A DNA stretch of 34,385 nucleotides from Pseudomonadales bacterium (GCA_016763855.1 JAESSY010000022.1:1-34385); one strand, 5' to 3'; positions 1 to 8,727 are shown, counted from the stretch's first letter. Notes: generated by a model from the letters alone, not told the origin. Numbers and translations are program-made.

Positions 1-84
1 ACTTTCCGTCAAACTTTGCACGTAACCTGTACTTTCTGTTTTGTAAATCTCAACCAAAAGTAGTACTTTCCGGACAGGAACTAA

Positions 85-333
85 CTATGCTAAAGGGCAC
101 TCTCCATCCAAGTACCACGGCTCCTTAATAACTAATTGTATTATTCCTTGAATCGCAAAGGCGATCAGCATTAAGTATCCAATATTCTCGTGAACAAAGA
201 TAAAAAATGCTGCCACCCAGAAGTAATAGTAAACACGCTAGCAAGAAATTTTGTCTAATCCTAAAAGAAAAATTATTCACCGCACAAGGCTTCTGCAACG
301 AAGATAAATTCGATAATAGTTTGAAAATTTCAT
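85..333 (-). pseudogene. Decayed small membrane protein gene
   Basis: One reading frame starts at an ATG (331-333), begins MKFSNYYRIYLRC, and ends at a TAG (85-87). It has two internal stops, TGA at 277-279 and TAG at 238-240. The stretch after the second stop reads like a real membrane protein end: a hydrophobic segment (FWVAAFFIFVHENIGYL), a second one (LMLIAFAIQGIIQLVI), then a polar tail KEPWYLDGECPLA. A different frame stays open over 125-358 but translates to a less natural mixture. I read this as a small two-helix membrane gene lost by nonsense mutations. Alternatively a shorter product starts after the second stop. The family is not recognised. Confidence 0.35.
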
Positions 334-384
334 TGGTGAACCTGAGAAAAGTTAACAATGAATATTGTTATTTATTCCGGCACT

Positions 385-612
385 TCACTCCGACCCCAAA
401 AATACGCTCCACTCGAATACGTCTTCGATTGTTACATTAAAAGCGTGCGCAAGGCTGAATGCCAAATCAAGCGATGGGGAGTATGTGCCCCTCTCTAAGG
501 CGATTATTGTTTGCCGTGTTACGCCGCACTGCTTCGCGAGTGCCTCCTGCGTCATTCCCGGTACTTGTTGCCTTAACTCACGAACGCGATTAAGGATTCG
601 GGGCTTACTCAA
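385..612 (-). CDS. XRE/Cro-family HTH regulator (YozG-like)
   Basis: This 75-residue protein is almost entirely one helix-turn-helix domain. The N-terminus [14 protein letters not shown] leads into [20 protein letters not shown], with the recognition helix around residues 30-38. It continues with the [19 protein letters not shown] and VTIEDVFEW pattern typical of the short XRE/YozG-type regulators. It is a DNA-binding repressor by family. Its start overlaps the end of the upstream membrane gene by four bases (ATGA), so the two are translationally coupled. Small regulators of this type are commonly found next to DUF2178-like membrane proteins. The 48-bp palindrome at 1497-1544 in front of the operon is the obvious candidate operator, giving autorepression (inference). 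Confidence 0.88.
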   Translation of the reverse strand: MSKPRILNRVRELRQQVPGMTQEALAKQCGVTRQTIIALERGTYSPSLDLAFSLAHAFNVTIEDVFEWSVFLGSE

Positions 613-1466
613 TACCGCGCTCGACTATAGAGCCAAATCTCGGCAATTCTCCTGCCACACTCTGAGACAAACAGCAGGCCGAGAAGCACGTGTGCAGTTC
701 CGACCGGAGAGGACAATCCGATCGCCGCATTTGCAGATCCAGCGCGGTCTATAGCACCCCCCAAACCAAATTGGACAACAAGAAGCATTATCATTGCGAT
801 CAAAAGCACATGTGCCACGCGAGATGCTACTTCCCTTATATTCTCATCGCGCTCGTCCTCTAGGGTTTCAGCTTCTCCACTTTTCCGCATGAACCGAAGG
901 ATAAGGCTCTCGACAACCAGTACGCCACCAACCATTAGCACCGTCCAGCCCAAAATCGCACCGTATTCTGTGGAGGCGATCGTGCCAAGCGCCCAAGACT
1001 TGCTGAAAAGGTATGCAACAATAATGACTTTCGCTACACCCGAGACCCACGCTGCCAGCTCTCCAAGCGGCATCGATCCCTTATAGCGCAACGGCGGTAA
1101 TAGGCCGCCTATGTGGTAACTCATGCCGCGGATACCTGAGATGAGTGCGGCAGCCGCAACGGCTCGCGCCAAGAAAGGTTCACTATAAACCGAGAGAATC
1201 AGACAGGTAATGCCGAATGCCACAAGCAAGCCAGCGATCTTGACACCGGCAGCTACGTCCAGGAGTGGTTGTAATATCCAGAACCCATATGCACTGGTGA
1301 TTGTTCCTAGAACGACGAAGTTTGCTCCCAAAGGACCGAGGTTCGCTCCACTGTTAGTTATAAGTACTTCTTCGGCCGTCAGCAGTAGCGAGCCGACTGC
1401 AAGTAGAGCACCTCCAATCCAGCAGCACACGATAGCGACGCGAGTAGTTTCCGATTTTATTGTCAT
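609..1466 (-). CDS. Multi-pass membrane protein paired with XRE regulator
   Basis: This 285-residue integral membrane protein has roughly seven to eight hydrophobic segments. The first is at residues 8-30 and the last pair in the C-terminal third. A charged cytoplasmic stretch [19 protein letters not shown] precedes the last two helices. The DERDxxIR element followed by two helices is the pattern of the DUF2178-like proteins coupled to YozG-type regulators. The N-terminal half is a duplicated-looking helical bundle I do not recognise. The start ATG (1464-1466) has AAGG about 8 bases upstream. The gene is first of a two-gene operon driven by the promoter at 1502-1530. Molecular function is unknown; a membrane sensor or antagonist of the regulator is speculation. 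Confidence 0.75.
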   Translation of the reverse strand: MTIKSETTRVAIVCCWIGGALLAVGSLLLTAEEVLITNSGANLGPLGANFVVLGTITSAYGFWILQPLLDVAAGVKIAGLLVAFGITCLILSVYSEPFLARAVAAAALISGIRGMSYHIGGLLPPLRYKGSMPLGELAAWVSGVAKVIIVAYLFSKSWALGTIASTEYGAILGWTVLMVGGVLVVESLILRFMRKSGEAETLEDERDENIREVASRVAHVLLIAMIMLLVVQFGLGGAIDRAGSANAAIGLSSPVGTAHVLLGLLFVSECGRRIAEIWLYSRARY

Positions 1467-1496
1467 GTCCAGACCTTCAAGCTAATAAGTGAGCGA

Positions 1497-1544
1497 AATG
1501 TATAGTAAACCTTACATTTTGAAATGTAAAGTTTACTATACATT
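1497..1544. promoter_or_regulatory. 48-bp double palindrome, likely operator pair
   Basis: Two 24-base arms (1497-1520 and 1521-1544) are reverse complements of each other at 22 of 24 positions, with no loop. Each arm is itself a diffuse palindrome of the form AATGTA-N10-TACATT (1497-1518 and 1523-1544), so this looks like two adjacent dimer sites in mirror arrangement. It lies 31 bases upstream of the membrane protein start and covers the promoter. The likely binder is the XRE regulator encoded in the same operon. Confidence 0.75.
1502..1530 (-). promoter_or_regulatory. Sigma-70-type promoter of the membrane protein/XRE operon
   Basis: Read on the minus strand, a TTTACA -35 box (1525-1530) and a TACTAT -10 box (1502-1507) are separated by exactly 17 bases. 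Both boxes fall inside the 48-bp palindrome, so a bound repressor would block polymerase directly. The start codon follows about 36 bases downstream of the -10. Confidence 0.6.
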
Positions 1545-1630
1545 AGTTGGTAGGTAGTCGAAAGATAGCCGAAAGGGGACGAGTTTATTTTACCTTGTTG
1601 TAAGGACAAAAAGACGGCAGTAAAAGGCCA

Positions 1631-2920
1631 CTACAAAAGAATATTTTCTCCGTGACCTTTGTCTATTCGACGTAAATCAGGAAAAAAATATCCAAGCACC
1701 CACATAGACAGCACTAATAAAACTGCAGCAAACATAAGTGCAGAGTGGATGCCGACAAACTCCGCTATCACACTGATCGGCATGACACCGAGTGGCATCA
1801 GCCCAAATGACATCATCACCATGCTCATGACGCGACCACGATAAACCGGGTCAATGGCCAACTGCACAATACTCATATTCAAAGCGCCGAAAATGGCACT
1901 GAAAAAACCCGTTAGACCTCCCATCACCATCGCCGTGAATAATGATTCCGTCAACGCAAAACCCGCGAGGGTCACTGCCCAAAAATAGGCAGCATAATAC
2001 ATGACTGGCCCCTTTCCGCTGAAGTCACCCATTCTTGCTAACAAAAGAGAACCTAAGAGTGCACCTGCCCCCATACTAGTCATCAATAAACCGAGATCGT
2101 CAGGTCCTCCGTGAATAACGTCCTGATTAAAAGCTGGCAACAAAAATGATGCTGAGAATCCAAAACTAAAGGGAAGAAAGCCCATGATCAATAATCCCAA
2201 TATCAATTTTTCCGACTTTATGTAATTAATACCATCTTTAATATCGTCAAAGGCAGACGCTTGTTTTCGGTCAAGGGTTTCCCTTACGAAGGGCAATAGA
2301 TAAATTGTGAATGCCGAAATCAAATACAAAATCGCAATAATAAAAAACACAATACCAACACCTTTGTTGGATAGAGTGTCACCCCCGGCAAAGAGTGCGA
2401 TTAAGATCCCGGCTATTGCAGGCCCCAGAATTCTTGATAAATTAAAAGTCGCACTCTGCAAGGCCATCGCGTTCACAAGCCGATCACGACCTACAACCTC
2501 TGGAACCAAAGCACTACGTGCTGGCATGCTGAGTGAAAAAACGGTGCCGTTAAAAAGACCAAAAACAATGAAGTGCCAGAATGCTATCTGGTCTGTATAG
2601 ATGATGTAGGCCAATAAACTCGTCGCTAATCCATTGGTAATTTGCGAATAAACCATTATGGATTTCTTTTGAAAACGGTCTGCCATGACGCCGCCAACCA
2701 GAGAAAATACAACTGATGGCAGTAGAAAAGCTAACATCACCCAGGTCAGAGCGAGCGGAGAATTAGTCATGTCATAAACTAACCATCCCCGACCCACCAT
2801 CTGCATTTGCATGGCAAAGGTTGCACAAAGCCCTGAAAACCAAAGAAACCGAAAGCCACTTAAGTGCAGAGAATCAAACATACCTGTCTTTACCCTGATT
2901 TGTGGTGATTCTTCTTCCAT
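1631..2920 (-). CDS. MFS exporter (EntS/MFS_3-like)
   Basis: This 429-residue protein has the twelve-helix major facilitator layout. The loop 2-3 signature GGVMADRFQKKSIMVYSQ occurs near residues 77-94 and the second-half equivalent RMGDFSGKG near residues 296-304. The short N-terminal cytoplasmic tail (MEEESPQIRVKTG) and the FLWFSGLCATFAMQMQMVGRGWLVYD opening, split here only for description, match the drug/siderophore exporters of the EntS and MFS_3 group. It probably exports a small molecule across the inner membrane by proton antiport. It follows the RND gene by 184 bases on the same strand. It may be the last gene of that efflux operon or have its own promoter. AAGGAAAT lies about 12 bases before the ATG. 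The substrate cannot be told. Confidence 0.85.
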   Translation of the reverse strand: MEEESPQIRVKTGMFDSLHLSGFRFLWFSGLCATFAMQMQMVGRGWLVYDMTNSPLALTWVMLAFLLPSVVFSLVGGVMADRFQKKSIMVYSQITNGLATSLLAYIIYTDQIAFWHFIVFGLFNGTVFSLSMPARSALVPEVVGRDRLVNAMALQSATFNLSRILGPAIAGILIALFAGGDTLSNKGVGIVFFIIAILYLISAFTIYLLPFVRETLDRKQASAFDDIKDGINYIKSEKLILGLLIMGFLPFSFGFSASFLLPAFNQDVIHGGPDDLGLLMTSMGAGALLGSLLLARMGDFSGKGPVMYYAAYFWAVTLAGFALTESLFTAMVMGGLTGFFSAIFGALNMSIVQLAIDPVYRGRVMSMVMMSFGLMPLGVMPISVIAEFVGIHSALMFAAVLLVLSMWVLGYFFPDLRRIDKGHGENILL

Positions 2921-3104
2921 ATTGCTTGTGGATTTCCTTGTTTTGTTTGAGGGAGCCTTAGAGCAGGGGGGCTTGGGCGCAAGGGTTCTCGTTAATTATA
3001 ACTCATCATTTTCACTTGGGTGGATCTCCCCTCGGAAAATTGTTGTGGGATGACATCAAATCCAAGTATCAAGATGAGAATCTTAGAAAGCGCGATCAAT
3101 GCCG

Positions 3105-6100
3105 CTATATTGCATCCGTGCTAGGGCTCAATTCAATAAAGCCTATATCTTCCATGATTGCATACATGGAAGGTAAAACGAGCATGATCAAAAGCGTAGA
3201 TGTCACCATACCAAAGACAATACTGGTGACCAATGGCACGAGAATGAGTGCTTGAGTACTACTTTCAAAAAGTAGGGGTGTCATACCAGCAATCGTTGTT
3301 GCCGAAGTCAAAAAAATTGCCCTAAACCGATCCGAAACAGATTGAACGGCCGCATCATGTAGCTTCATACCTTCGGCAGTTCGGATTTTCACAAACTCAA
3401 CCAATAAGATTGAGTCATTTACCACAATGCCAGCTAAAGATACAAAACCAATCATGCTTGGTAATGTAAAATCGAGTCCCATTATGAGGTGTCCCCATAT
3501 CGCTCCCGTCAAAGCAAATGGTATATTCATCATGACGATCAATGGTTCGCGGTAATTTTGAAATTGGAGACTCAGCAGAAGAAAAACCCCGAAGGCACCC
3601 AAGACAAATCCCGATAAAATGGAAATTCTTGTTTCTGATCCATTTTCAACCTCACCCTTAAGATGAAAAGTGATGTCGGGGTAACGATTCTGTAAAGTAT
3701 TTAAAAATTTTCTCTTTAAGCTATTGATGACTTCAGACGTATTAGCGATTTTTGCATTAACATCTCCGTATATATTCACTGTACGTATGTGGTTGATATG
3801 GCCGATGCGAGAAAACTCTCGATCTTCTGTAATTATCGCAACGCTACGTAGAGGAATAGCATTACCGCTGTGTGAGTAGACTGTAAAATCATCGAAATTA
3901 TTCATTTCCTGAGACTCTCGATTCTGGATTTTTACAATAATTTCATAAGCTTCTCTACCATTGTATATTTCATCAACCTTGACCTCAGAATAGGCAGCCC
4001 GCAATTGTGTCGCAACCAATCTAGAGTCAACGCCGCTACTCAAGGCACCCGGCTTTAAGTGGACCCGAAATATCGGTTTGCCTGGACGTAAATCATCTAA
4101 TAAATTATTGACGCCATCATAAGCACGAAGCCAATTTTGAACTTCCCAGGATGCAAGGGAAAGCTTATCCAAATCCGAGCCAGACAATCGAATATGGATC
4201 GCACGTCCAGCCGCTCCAACCTGACGTTCTTTATATTGGATATTAAGCACCGAAGGGAGATCTCCTGCTTTCTCTTTCCACAATGCGATGATCTCGCTGA
4301 TACTCGTGTTTCTTAACTCAGTATTGAGCAGGTCAATACTTATCGTAGCTAGATGCGGGCCATTTTCAGGCACATCACCGTGCACGCCATAGGACAACTG
4401 TACATTTTTAACCAGGGCTTCGGATTCATTTTTGCTAAAAGACACATTGCTTTCTTCCAAGGCCTTTAGGAGAACCGCCACAACGCGCTCAGTTTCCCTC
4501 AAAGGCGTTCCTTGAGGCAAAAGTATTCTTGCTTCAAAATTATTTCCTTCCATATCCGGAAATGACTTAAATTTCACGATGCCAGTTGTAATTAAACCAA
4601 CTGAGAATACAAACATAGCAAGGGCTATACCTACCGTTAAGTATCGGTATTCAATTGCAAAAGCCGCTGTCCGAGTAACTTTTTGTCTCAGCCGGTCAAA
4701 CTGCCTTTCAAACTTCTGCCTCCACTCAGGTGGAGTGTTGCGTTTTGTATGTTCGAGGGAGTGCATCAGGTGATGAGGCAGAACCAGAAACGCTTCGATA
4801 AGACTAATGGTGAGTACTGAAAGTAAAACTACGGGTAACACGCCTAATATCTGTCCAAGATCACCTTTCATCATAAGCAGGCTGCCAAATAGAAAGGCTG
4901 AAGTCAGGTAAGAAGCAAAGACACCCCGAAACACTTTTTTAGTACCGTCGATCGCAGCATCTCTCGGTGATTTTCCTTTTCGAAATTCTTGATCAATGCT
5001 TTCTGACAAAACGATCGCATCGTCCATCAGGATACCAATTGCCATTAACAAGGCCACCATTGATATCATATTGATACTAATTCCAAAAACCACCATAAAA
5101 GTAAGGCCGCCCAAAAAGGATATTGGCAAACCCAAAGCTATCCAAAACGTGTACCGCCATGAGAAAAATAACAACAATGCCATCGATGCCAAAATGAGAC
5201 CTTGCCAGCCATTTTTGAGTAGCAACTGCAATCTGTCTCTTATGGAAGTGGAAGTATCATTAACCAGCGTCAGCCTTGTCCCCTTGGGTAAGATACGGTT
5301 CTCATTGTCGACAAAGTCTATGAGTGCATCCGAAACTTTTATGGAATCATCTTTTACATTTTTACTAATTCTTAGTAGCGCAGCGGGCTTACCATTTAGT
5401 TCGATACGCGCTTCAGGCTTTTCAAATCTATCGATGACAGTAGCAATATCACCTAATCTTATTTCTCCACCATCAACCGTGCTCAAAATGACAAGGTCTG
5501 CTAACTCATCTGCAGTTTTTCTAACGTTATCGAATTGAATCTGATAATTAGACTCCGAGGCTTCCAATACACCTGAGGGTAAATAAATCGATTGTGCCTC
5601 TATCAATCTGGCAACATCCTGAACACCAAGACTGTATTTTTTCTGGATATTTGGATCAATCAATACTTGAAGCTGGTGATCAGAAAACCCACTCAAACTA
5701 ACAATTGGAATCTCTGGCATCGCAACCAATCGATCCCGATAATATTCAGCCAAAGCTTTCAGCTCAGTCAAGGTTAAAAGGTCTGAAGTAATGGCGATAT
5801 TGGCGACAGGATTGGTGCGTCCCAGTTGTCTGATAACAGGTGCTTCAATATTTTCTGGGAAATTTTGTATGGCTTCTATTTCTGTATTTACATCATCGGT
5901 GAATTCGCGGATATCCCCTTCTTCTTGCATTTCTAGAGTGAAAATCGCCATATTGTCCTGAGCATCACATACTTGCTCGTGTAAGAAACTGATGCCGTCT
6001 GTAGCATCTTCAAGGGGATTACATATGCCTTCTTCAACATCTGATGGGCTAGCGCCCGGATAGATTACCTGCACTTGCACTTTGCTTGGCTTCAACAATG

Positions 6101-6236
6101 GAAATGAATCTTTATTAAGCCCGCCCAATGAATAAAGGCCGATAGCGATTATTGCCATCATTAAGATATTGCTGATAGTAGGATGATCAACGAAATATCC
6201 TATAAGTGAATTCCCTTTATTCAATTTTTTTGTCAT
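3105..6236 (-). CDS. RND efflux pump inner-membrane subunit (HAE1 family)
   Basis: This 1043-residue protein is full length for an AcrB-type pump. It has an N-terminal helix, a periplasmic porter domain with GASPSDVEEG (residues 61-70), a helix bundle with MDDAIVLSESI (M404, D405, D406, matching the proton-relay aspartates of AcrB TM4), a second porter domain, and a C-terminal bundle. In the last bundle VVNDSILLVEFVK occupies the place of the AcrB segment carrying the TM10 lysine. By eye the lysine position is Asn here, as in several non-AcrB HAE1 branches. It would assemble as a trimer, take substrates from the periplasm or outer leaflet, and work with the adaptor encoded just upstream. The start overlaps the adaptor stop by four bases. 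No outer-membrane channel gene is present in the window. Confidence 0.93.
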   Translation of the reverse strand: MTKKLNKGNSLIGYFVDHPTISNILMMAIIAIGLYSLGGLNKDSFPLLKPSKVQVQVIYPGASPSDVEEGICNPLEDATDGISFLHEQVCDAQDNMAIFTLEMQEEGDIREFTDDVNTEIEAIQNFPENIEAPVIRQLGRTNPVANIAITSDLLTLTELKALAEYYRDRLVAMPEIPIVSLSGFSDHQLQVLIDPNIQKKYSLGVQDVARLIEAQSIYLPSGVLEASESNYQIQFDNVRKTADELADLVILSTVDGGEIRLGDIATVIDRFEKPEARIELNGKPAALLRISKNVKDDSIKVSDALIDFVDNENRILPKGTRLTLVNDTSTSIRDRLQLLLKNGWQGLILASMALLLFFSWRYTFWIALGLPISFLGGLTFMVVFGISINMISMVALLMAIGILMDDAIVLSESIDQEFRKGKSPRDAAIDGTKKVFRGVFASYLTSAFLFGSLLMMKGDLGQILGVLPVVLLSVLTISLIEAFLVLPHHLMHSLEHTKRNTPPEWRQKFERQFDRLRQKVTRTAAFAIEYRYLTVGIALAMFVFSVGLITTGIVKFKSFPDMEGNNFEARILLPQGTPLRETERVVAVLLKALEESNVSFSKNESEALVKNVQLSYGVHGDVPENGPHLATISIDLLNTELRNTSISEIIALWKEKAGDLPSVLNIQYKERQVGAAGRAIHIRLSGSDLDKLSLASWEVQNWLRAYDGVNNLLDDLRPGKPIFRVHLKPGALSSGVDSRLVATQLRAAYSEVKVDEIYNGREAYEIIVKIQNRESQEMNNFDDFTVYSHSGNAIPLRSVAIITEDREFSRIGHINHIRTVNIYGDVNAKIANTSEVINSLKRKFLNTLQNRYPDITFHLKGEVENGSETRISILSGFVLGAFGVFLLLSLQFQNYREPLIVMMNIPFALTGAIWGHLIMGLDFTLPSMIGFVSLAGIVVNDSILLVEFVKIRTAEGMKLHDAAVQSVSDRFRAIFLTSATTIAGMTPLLFESSTQALILVPLVTSIVFGMVTSTLLIMLVLPSMYAIMEDIGFIELSPSTDAI

Positions 6237-7609
6237 CGCGAAACGCCATTACCCAAAGCTTTTTCCGCAAGTACTCTTTGATATTCTACTGCTAGCATTG
6301 GCTTTAGGGGTAGTCCCTCCAAAACGGGTAGGAGGTCAGTGATAATGACTTTCTCACCTTCTTTAATACCATTTTCACCATTAAGGACCACCAACTCACC
6401 CTGTCTGTGCAGAATGTCTACCGATCGAATGCTAAGTCGATTATTCTCTCCCACAATATAGACACGGCCTTCATGAATCGCTTTTCTTGGTATCACCAAT
6501 AGATCAAGGGGCGGTGTAATAAATTCAACCGAAGCATACATTCCTTTTAACAGGGGCGGTTTTCGACCAAGAACAACACCTTCATAGGGTTTGTTGACAG
6601 AAACAACCAATCCAATCGTATCCCTGCTCGGATCGACAGACTCACCAATACGCAATAATTCTCCGTCCCAACGAGCAATACTTTCGTTATTCCCTACGAG
6701 CCTCACTCGCGCCTCTAGGTTTATGTTTGGGAATTCGGCCTGGAAATCTTCAAATTTTCGTAAGGTCAGCGCCTGCTTCCCAAGACCGATGAGCAATGGA
6801 TAAAACTGGCCAATAGGCAATTGCGCATCTATCTCAACAGCATCAGTACCGAGGGCTTCAAAAAGCATTCCACCCGTTGTAACATACTCACCAGCCTCCA
6901 CTGCCACATCACCAATGCGGGCGTCAAAGGGGAGTCTGATTTCAGTTCGCCCAAGTGTGTCTTGGCTTTGGGCAAGCTGGGTTTTTGATTGTGTAATTTG
7001 CGATCGGATAACAGATTTTCGACTATTGAAACTCCCAAGTTTACCTTTTAGATCTTCAACTTGTTGACGTAACTGCAGAACTTTTTGCTCTTCACTGTCA
7101 ACAGCGCTGCGGGAAACAAGGCGTTTTTCCCAAACGCTTTGTATTCGTGCTAATTCTTTCTCACCAGTTTGAAGATTTTTCTCAGCAAGATTTAGAGTCC
7201 GACGCATGCTGGATTCTTCAACCTCGAGTTGATCGAGAGCAGAACGACTTCCACTCAAACCTGCTTTACTTTGATCAAGAGAAAACTCAAAGGTGGTTGG
7301 TTCAATACGTAATACCAAAGTCCCTTTAAGCAGACTCGCTCCTTTTTTTAACTCAGGGTGGATAAAGCTTATTTTTCCGCTAACTTCTGTTTTCGCTTTC
7401 AACAACACGCTTGGTTCTACATTGCCATAGGCCGTGGCACGTGTCCGGAAAGGTATATTTTTCGCAGTGATATACTCAACAGACTTAAGGGGAAATTCAG
7501 ATCCAGTATGATCTAAAACAGATACCGTAGTCATCTTGAGCATGACCAAGGCTATTGCCAATAAAAATACTACGGGGAGGATAAATCTTCTTTTTAGTAG
7601 GTTTTTCAT
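6233..7609 (-). CDS. RND efflux periplasmic adaptor (membrane fusion protein)
   Basis: This 458-residue HlyD/AcrA-type adaptor has an N-terminal membrane anchor (residues about 9-28, RFILPVVFLLAIALVMLKM) and no lipobox. A first lipoyl half surrounds KAKTEVSGKI and is followed by a long alpha-helical hairpin rich in E, Q, K and S (about residues 115-220). The second lipoyl half is RTEIRLPFDARIGDV, and beta-barrel and membrane-proximal domains follow. The length exceeds a typical 380-400 residue adaptor because of the long hairpin. It links the pump to an outer-membrane channel in the periplasm. Its ATG overlaps the cytochrome stop (TGTAAATGA) and its stop overlaps the pump start, so all three are translationally coupled. 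Confidence 0.9.
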   Translation of the reverse strand: MKNLLKRRFILPVVFLLAIALVMLKMTTVSVLDHTGSEFPLKSVEYITAKNIPFRTRATAYGNVEPSVLLKAKTEVSGKISFIHPELKKGASLLKGTLVLRIEPTTFEFSLDQSKAGLSGSRSALDQLEVEESSMRRTLNLAEKNLQTGEKELARIQSVWEKRLVSRSAVDSEEQKVLQLRQQVEDLKGKLGSFNSRKSVIRSQITQSKTQLAQSQDTLGRTEIRLPFDARIGDVAVEAGEYVTTGGMLFEALGTDAVEIDAQLPIGQFYPLLIGLGKQALTLRKFEDFQAEFPNINLEARVRLVGNNESIARWDGELLRIGESVDPSRDTIGLVVSVNKPYEGVVLGRKPPLLKGMYASVEFITPPLDLLVIPRKAIHEGRVYIVGENNRLSIRSVDILHRQGELVVLNGENGIKEGEKVIITDLLPVLEGLPLKPMLAVEYQRVLAEKALGNGVSR

Positions 7610-8070
7610 TTACAAAACTTATCATAATTTCCTTGAACTTGTCGACGATGCCCATCCTTTCCTGGGGACTTAAGGGCTTGTCTCCAATGATCACAAGGTG
7701 GATCAAATGTGGTTTCATAGAGATAGGTCGCTATATTGTTAAGTACCTCATCACCGAGAGGAAATGCAGGCATTAATCCTAACTTCCTAACCGGCCGTTT
7801 CATCAGTGCTGCTTCCAGAGTGGGGCTTTCTACAAAGCTCCCAATGGCGGAAACAAAAGCTGCCTGACTACCATGTTGTCGTTTGTAGCGATTTTGTATA
7901 CCAAACATAGGCGGTGCTTTCGCTGGATTCAAGGCCTGGCTGTGACAAGCCAAACAGACATTGAATTGTGCTTTACCGAGCTCGGCAGTCTCAGAAAGCG
8001 TCTCCTTCGCCTCTACAAAAAAAGAGATCAGCATCAAGACCATTAGACTTGAAAATCTAAAGTATTTCAT
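7606..8070 (-). CDS. Exported c-type cytochrome, first gene of efflux operon
   Basis: This 154-residue protein has a Sec signal (MKYFRFSSLMVLMLISFFVEA, cleavage near residue 21 or 22), split here at the likely site. It carries one CLACH haem-binding motif (C39, C42, H43) and LGLMPAFPLG with M100 as the likely second axial ligand. This is class I cytochrome c in the periplasm with one haem. The tail after residue 125 (DPPCDHWRQALKSPGKDG) is extended, basic and has two more cysteines, which is not usual for a minimal monohaem domain. It is coupled to the efflux adaptor by a four-base overlap, an unusual partner for an RND system. Electron transfer is supported by the motif; why it is tied to efflux is unknown. 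Confidence 0.85.
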   Translation of the reverse strand: MKYFRFSSLMVLMLISFFVEAKETLSETAELGKAQFNVCLACHSQALNPAKAPPMFGIQNRYKRQHGSQAAFVSAIGSFVESPTLEAALMKRPVRKLGLMPAFPLGDEVLNNIATYLYETTFDPPCDHWRQALKSPGKDGHRRQVQGNYDKFCK

Positions 8071-8241
8071 TTTGATTTACCTACAATTAACTAAATTTTC
8101 GATTAACAGACACTTCATTAACGTACATCGCCAACACAGCTACCTCTACCCTTTTTCAATCTCGCCAGCAATAATCTCATCGAACCTGGCTTGATTCAGA
8201 TGCTTCAGCACATATTACAAAACCCTGATTATTCAGATTCT

Positions 8242-8544
8242 TTACAAAGGATCGGAGGAACTAGAGCCACCATCACGAGATTCATATCCACTACCATACT
8301 TCCTGTCGCCAGCGCCTTCTCCACGATAATTCTTTAGGGCTTCTCGCTCTTCACTACTCATAGAGCCCGTACGATTACGCATCTCTGCTTGAAAATTCCC
8401 TCTCTCATCAGCGTTCATATTTCGTAATTTCTAGCGCAGCTGAGCCAGCTCATCTATCGTTAATTTCGAGTAATCTACTGCAAAGCCAAGATTTGGGGAT
8501 AGGCTCAGAAAAACCAATGCTATGGAGAATAAGATTCTGTTCAT
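8242..8544 (-). pseudogene. Small exported Spy/CpxP-like protein gene broken by one amber codon
   Basis: A single frame of 100 codons starts at ATG (8542-8544) with AAGGAAAT about 9 bases upstream. It has a clear signal peptide (MNRILFSIALVFLSLSP, then NLGFA with cleavage near residue 22). The mature part YSKLTIDELAQLR is followed by TAG (8431-8433) and then by KLRNMNADERGNFQAEMRNR, TGSMSSEEREALKNY and a Gly/Ser-rich tail. The frame is intact on both sides of the stop, and the LR-x-KLRNMxxDERxxFxxEMRxR register is preserved, as in small periplasmic proteins with Spy-like repeats. A CAG to TAG change would explain it. ATG at codon 43 has no ribosome site. It lies between the efflux operon and the divergent two-component genes, as envelope-stress chaperones often do. 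Confidence 0.65.
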
Positions 8545-8660
8545 TTGCCATATTTCCTTGATAAAATTTAGCGAATTTCTGATCATGCTTTCAGCCTGAC
8601 TAGAGAACAGAGTGGATTATGCTCAGCAGCTGTTTCATAATTATTTCTACATGAGCGAAA

Positions 8661-8680
8661 AGTGTTTCAAAGTGTTACAG
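8661..8680 (+). promoter_or_regulatory. Tandem 10-bp repeat, candidate response-regulator box
   Basis: AGTGTTTCAA is followed directly by AGTGTTACAG, a head-to-tail repeat of exactly 10 bases with 8 of 10 positions identical. OmpR-class regulators bind tandem half-sites of about this size. It sits 48 bases before the regulator start and about 117 bases from the small exported gene read the other way. Autoregulation is an inference. Confidence 0.35.
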
Positions 8681-8727
8681 GGATTAAATATTCAGACATG
8701 AGGTCTAAGACAATCAAGGATGTCCAA

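Noticed and set aside
1-84. Repeated ACTTTC words at the left edge
   Set aside because: They are too short and irregular to support a feature.
365-754. 129-codon plus-strand frame over the XRE and membrane genes
   Set aside because: It is antisense to two good genes, has no ribosome site and encodes no recognisable domain.
4996-5538. 180-codon plus-strand frame inside the RND gene
   Set aside because: It is the mirror of a hydrophobic coding region and has no motif.
8431-8433. Recoding of the amber codon (for example pyrrolysine)
   Set aside because: No context for recoding; the position reads as an ordinary Gln or similar residue in this family-like register, so mutation is simpler.
8662-8727. 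Longer N-terminus of the response regulator
   Set aside because: The ATG at 8728 has a good ribosome site and gives the conserved start of the receiver domain.
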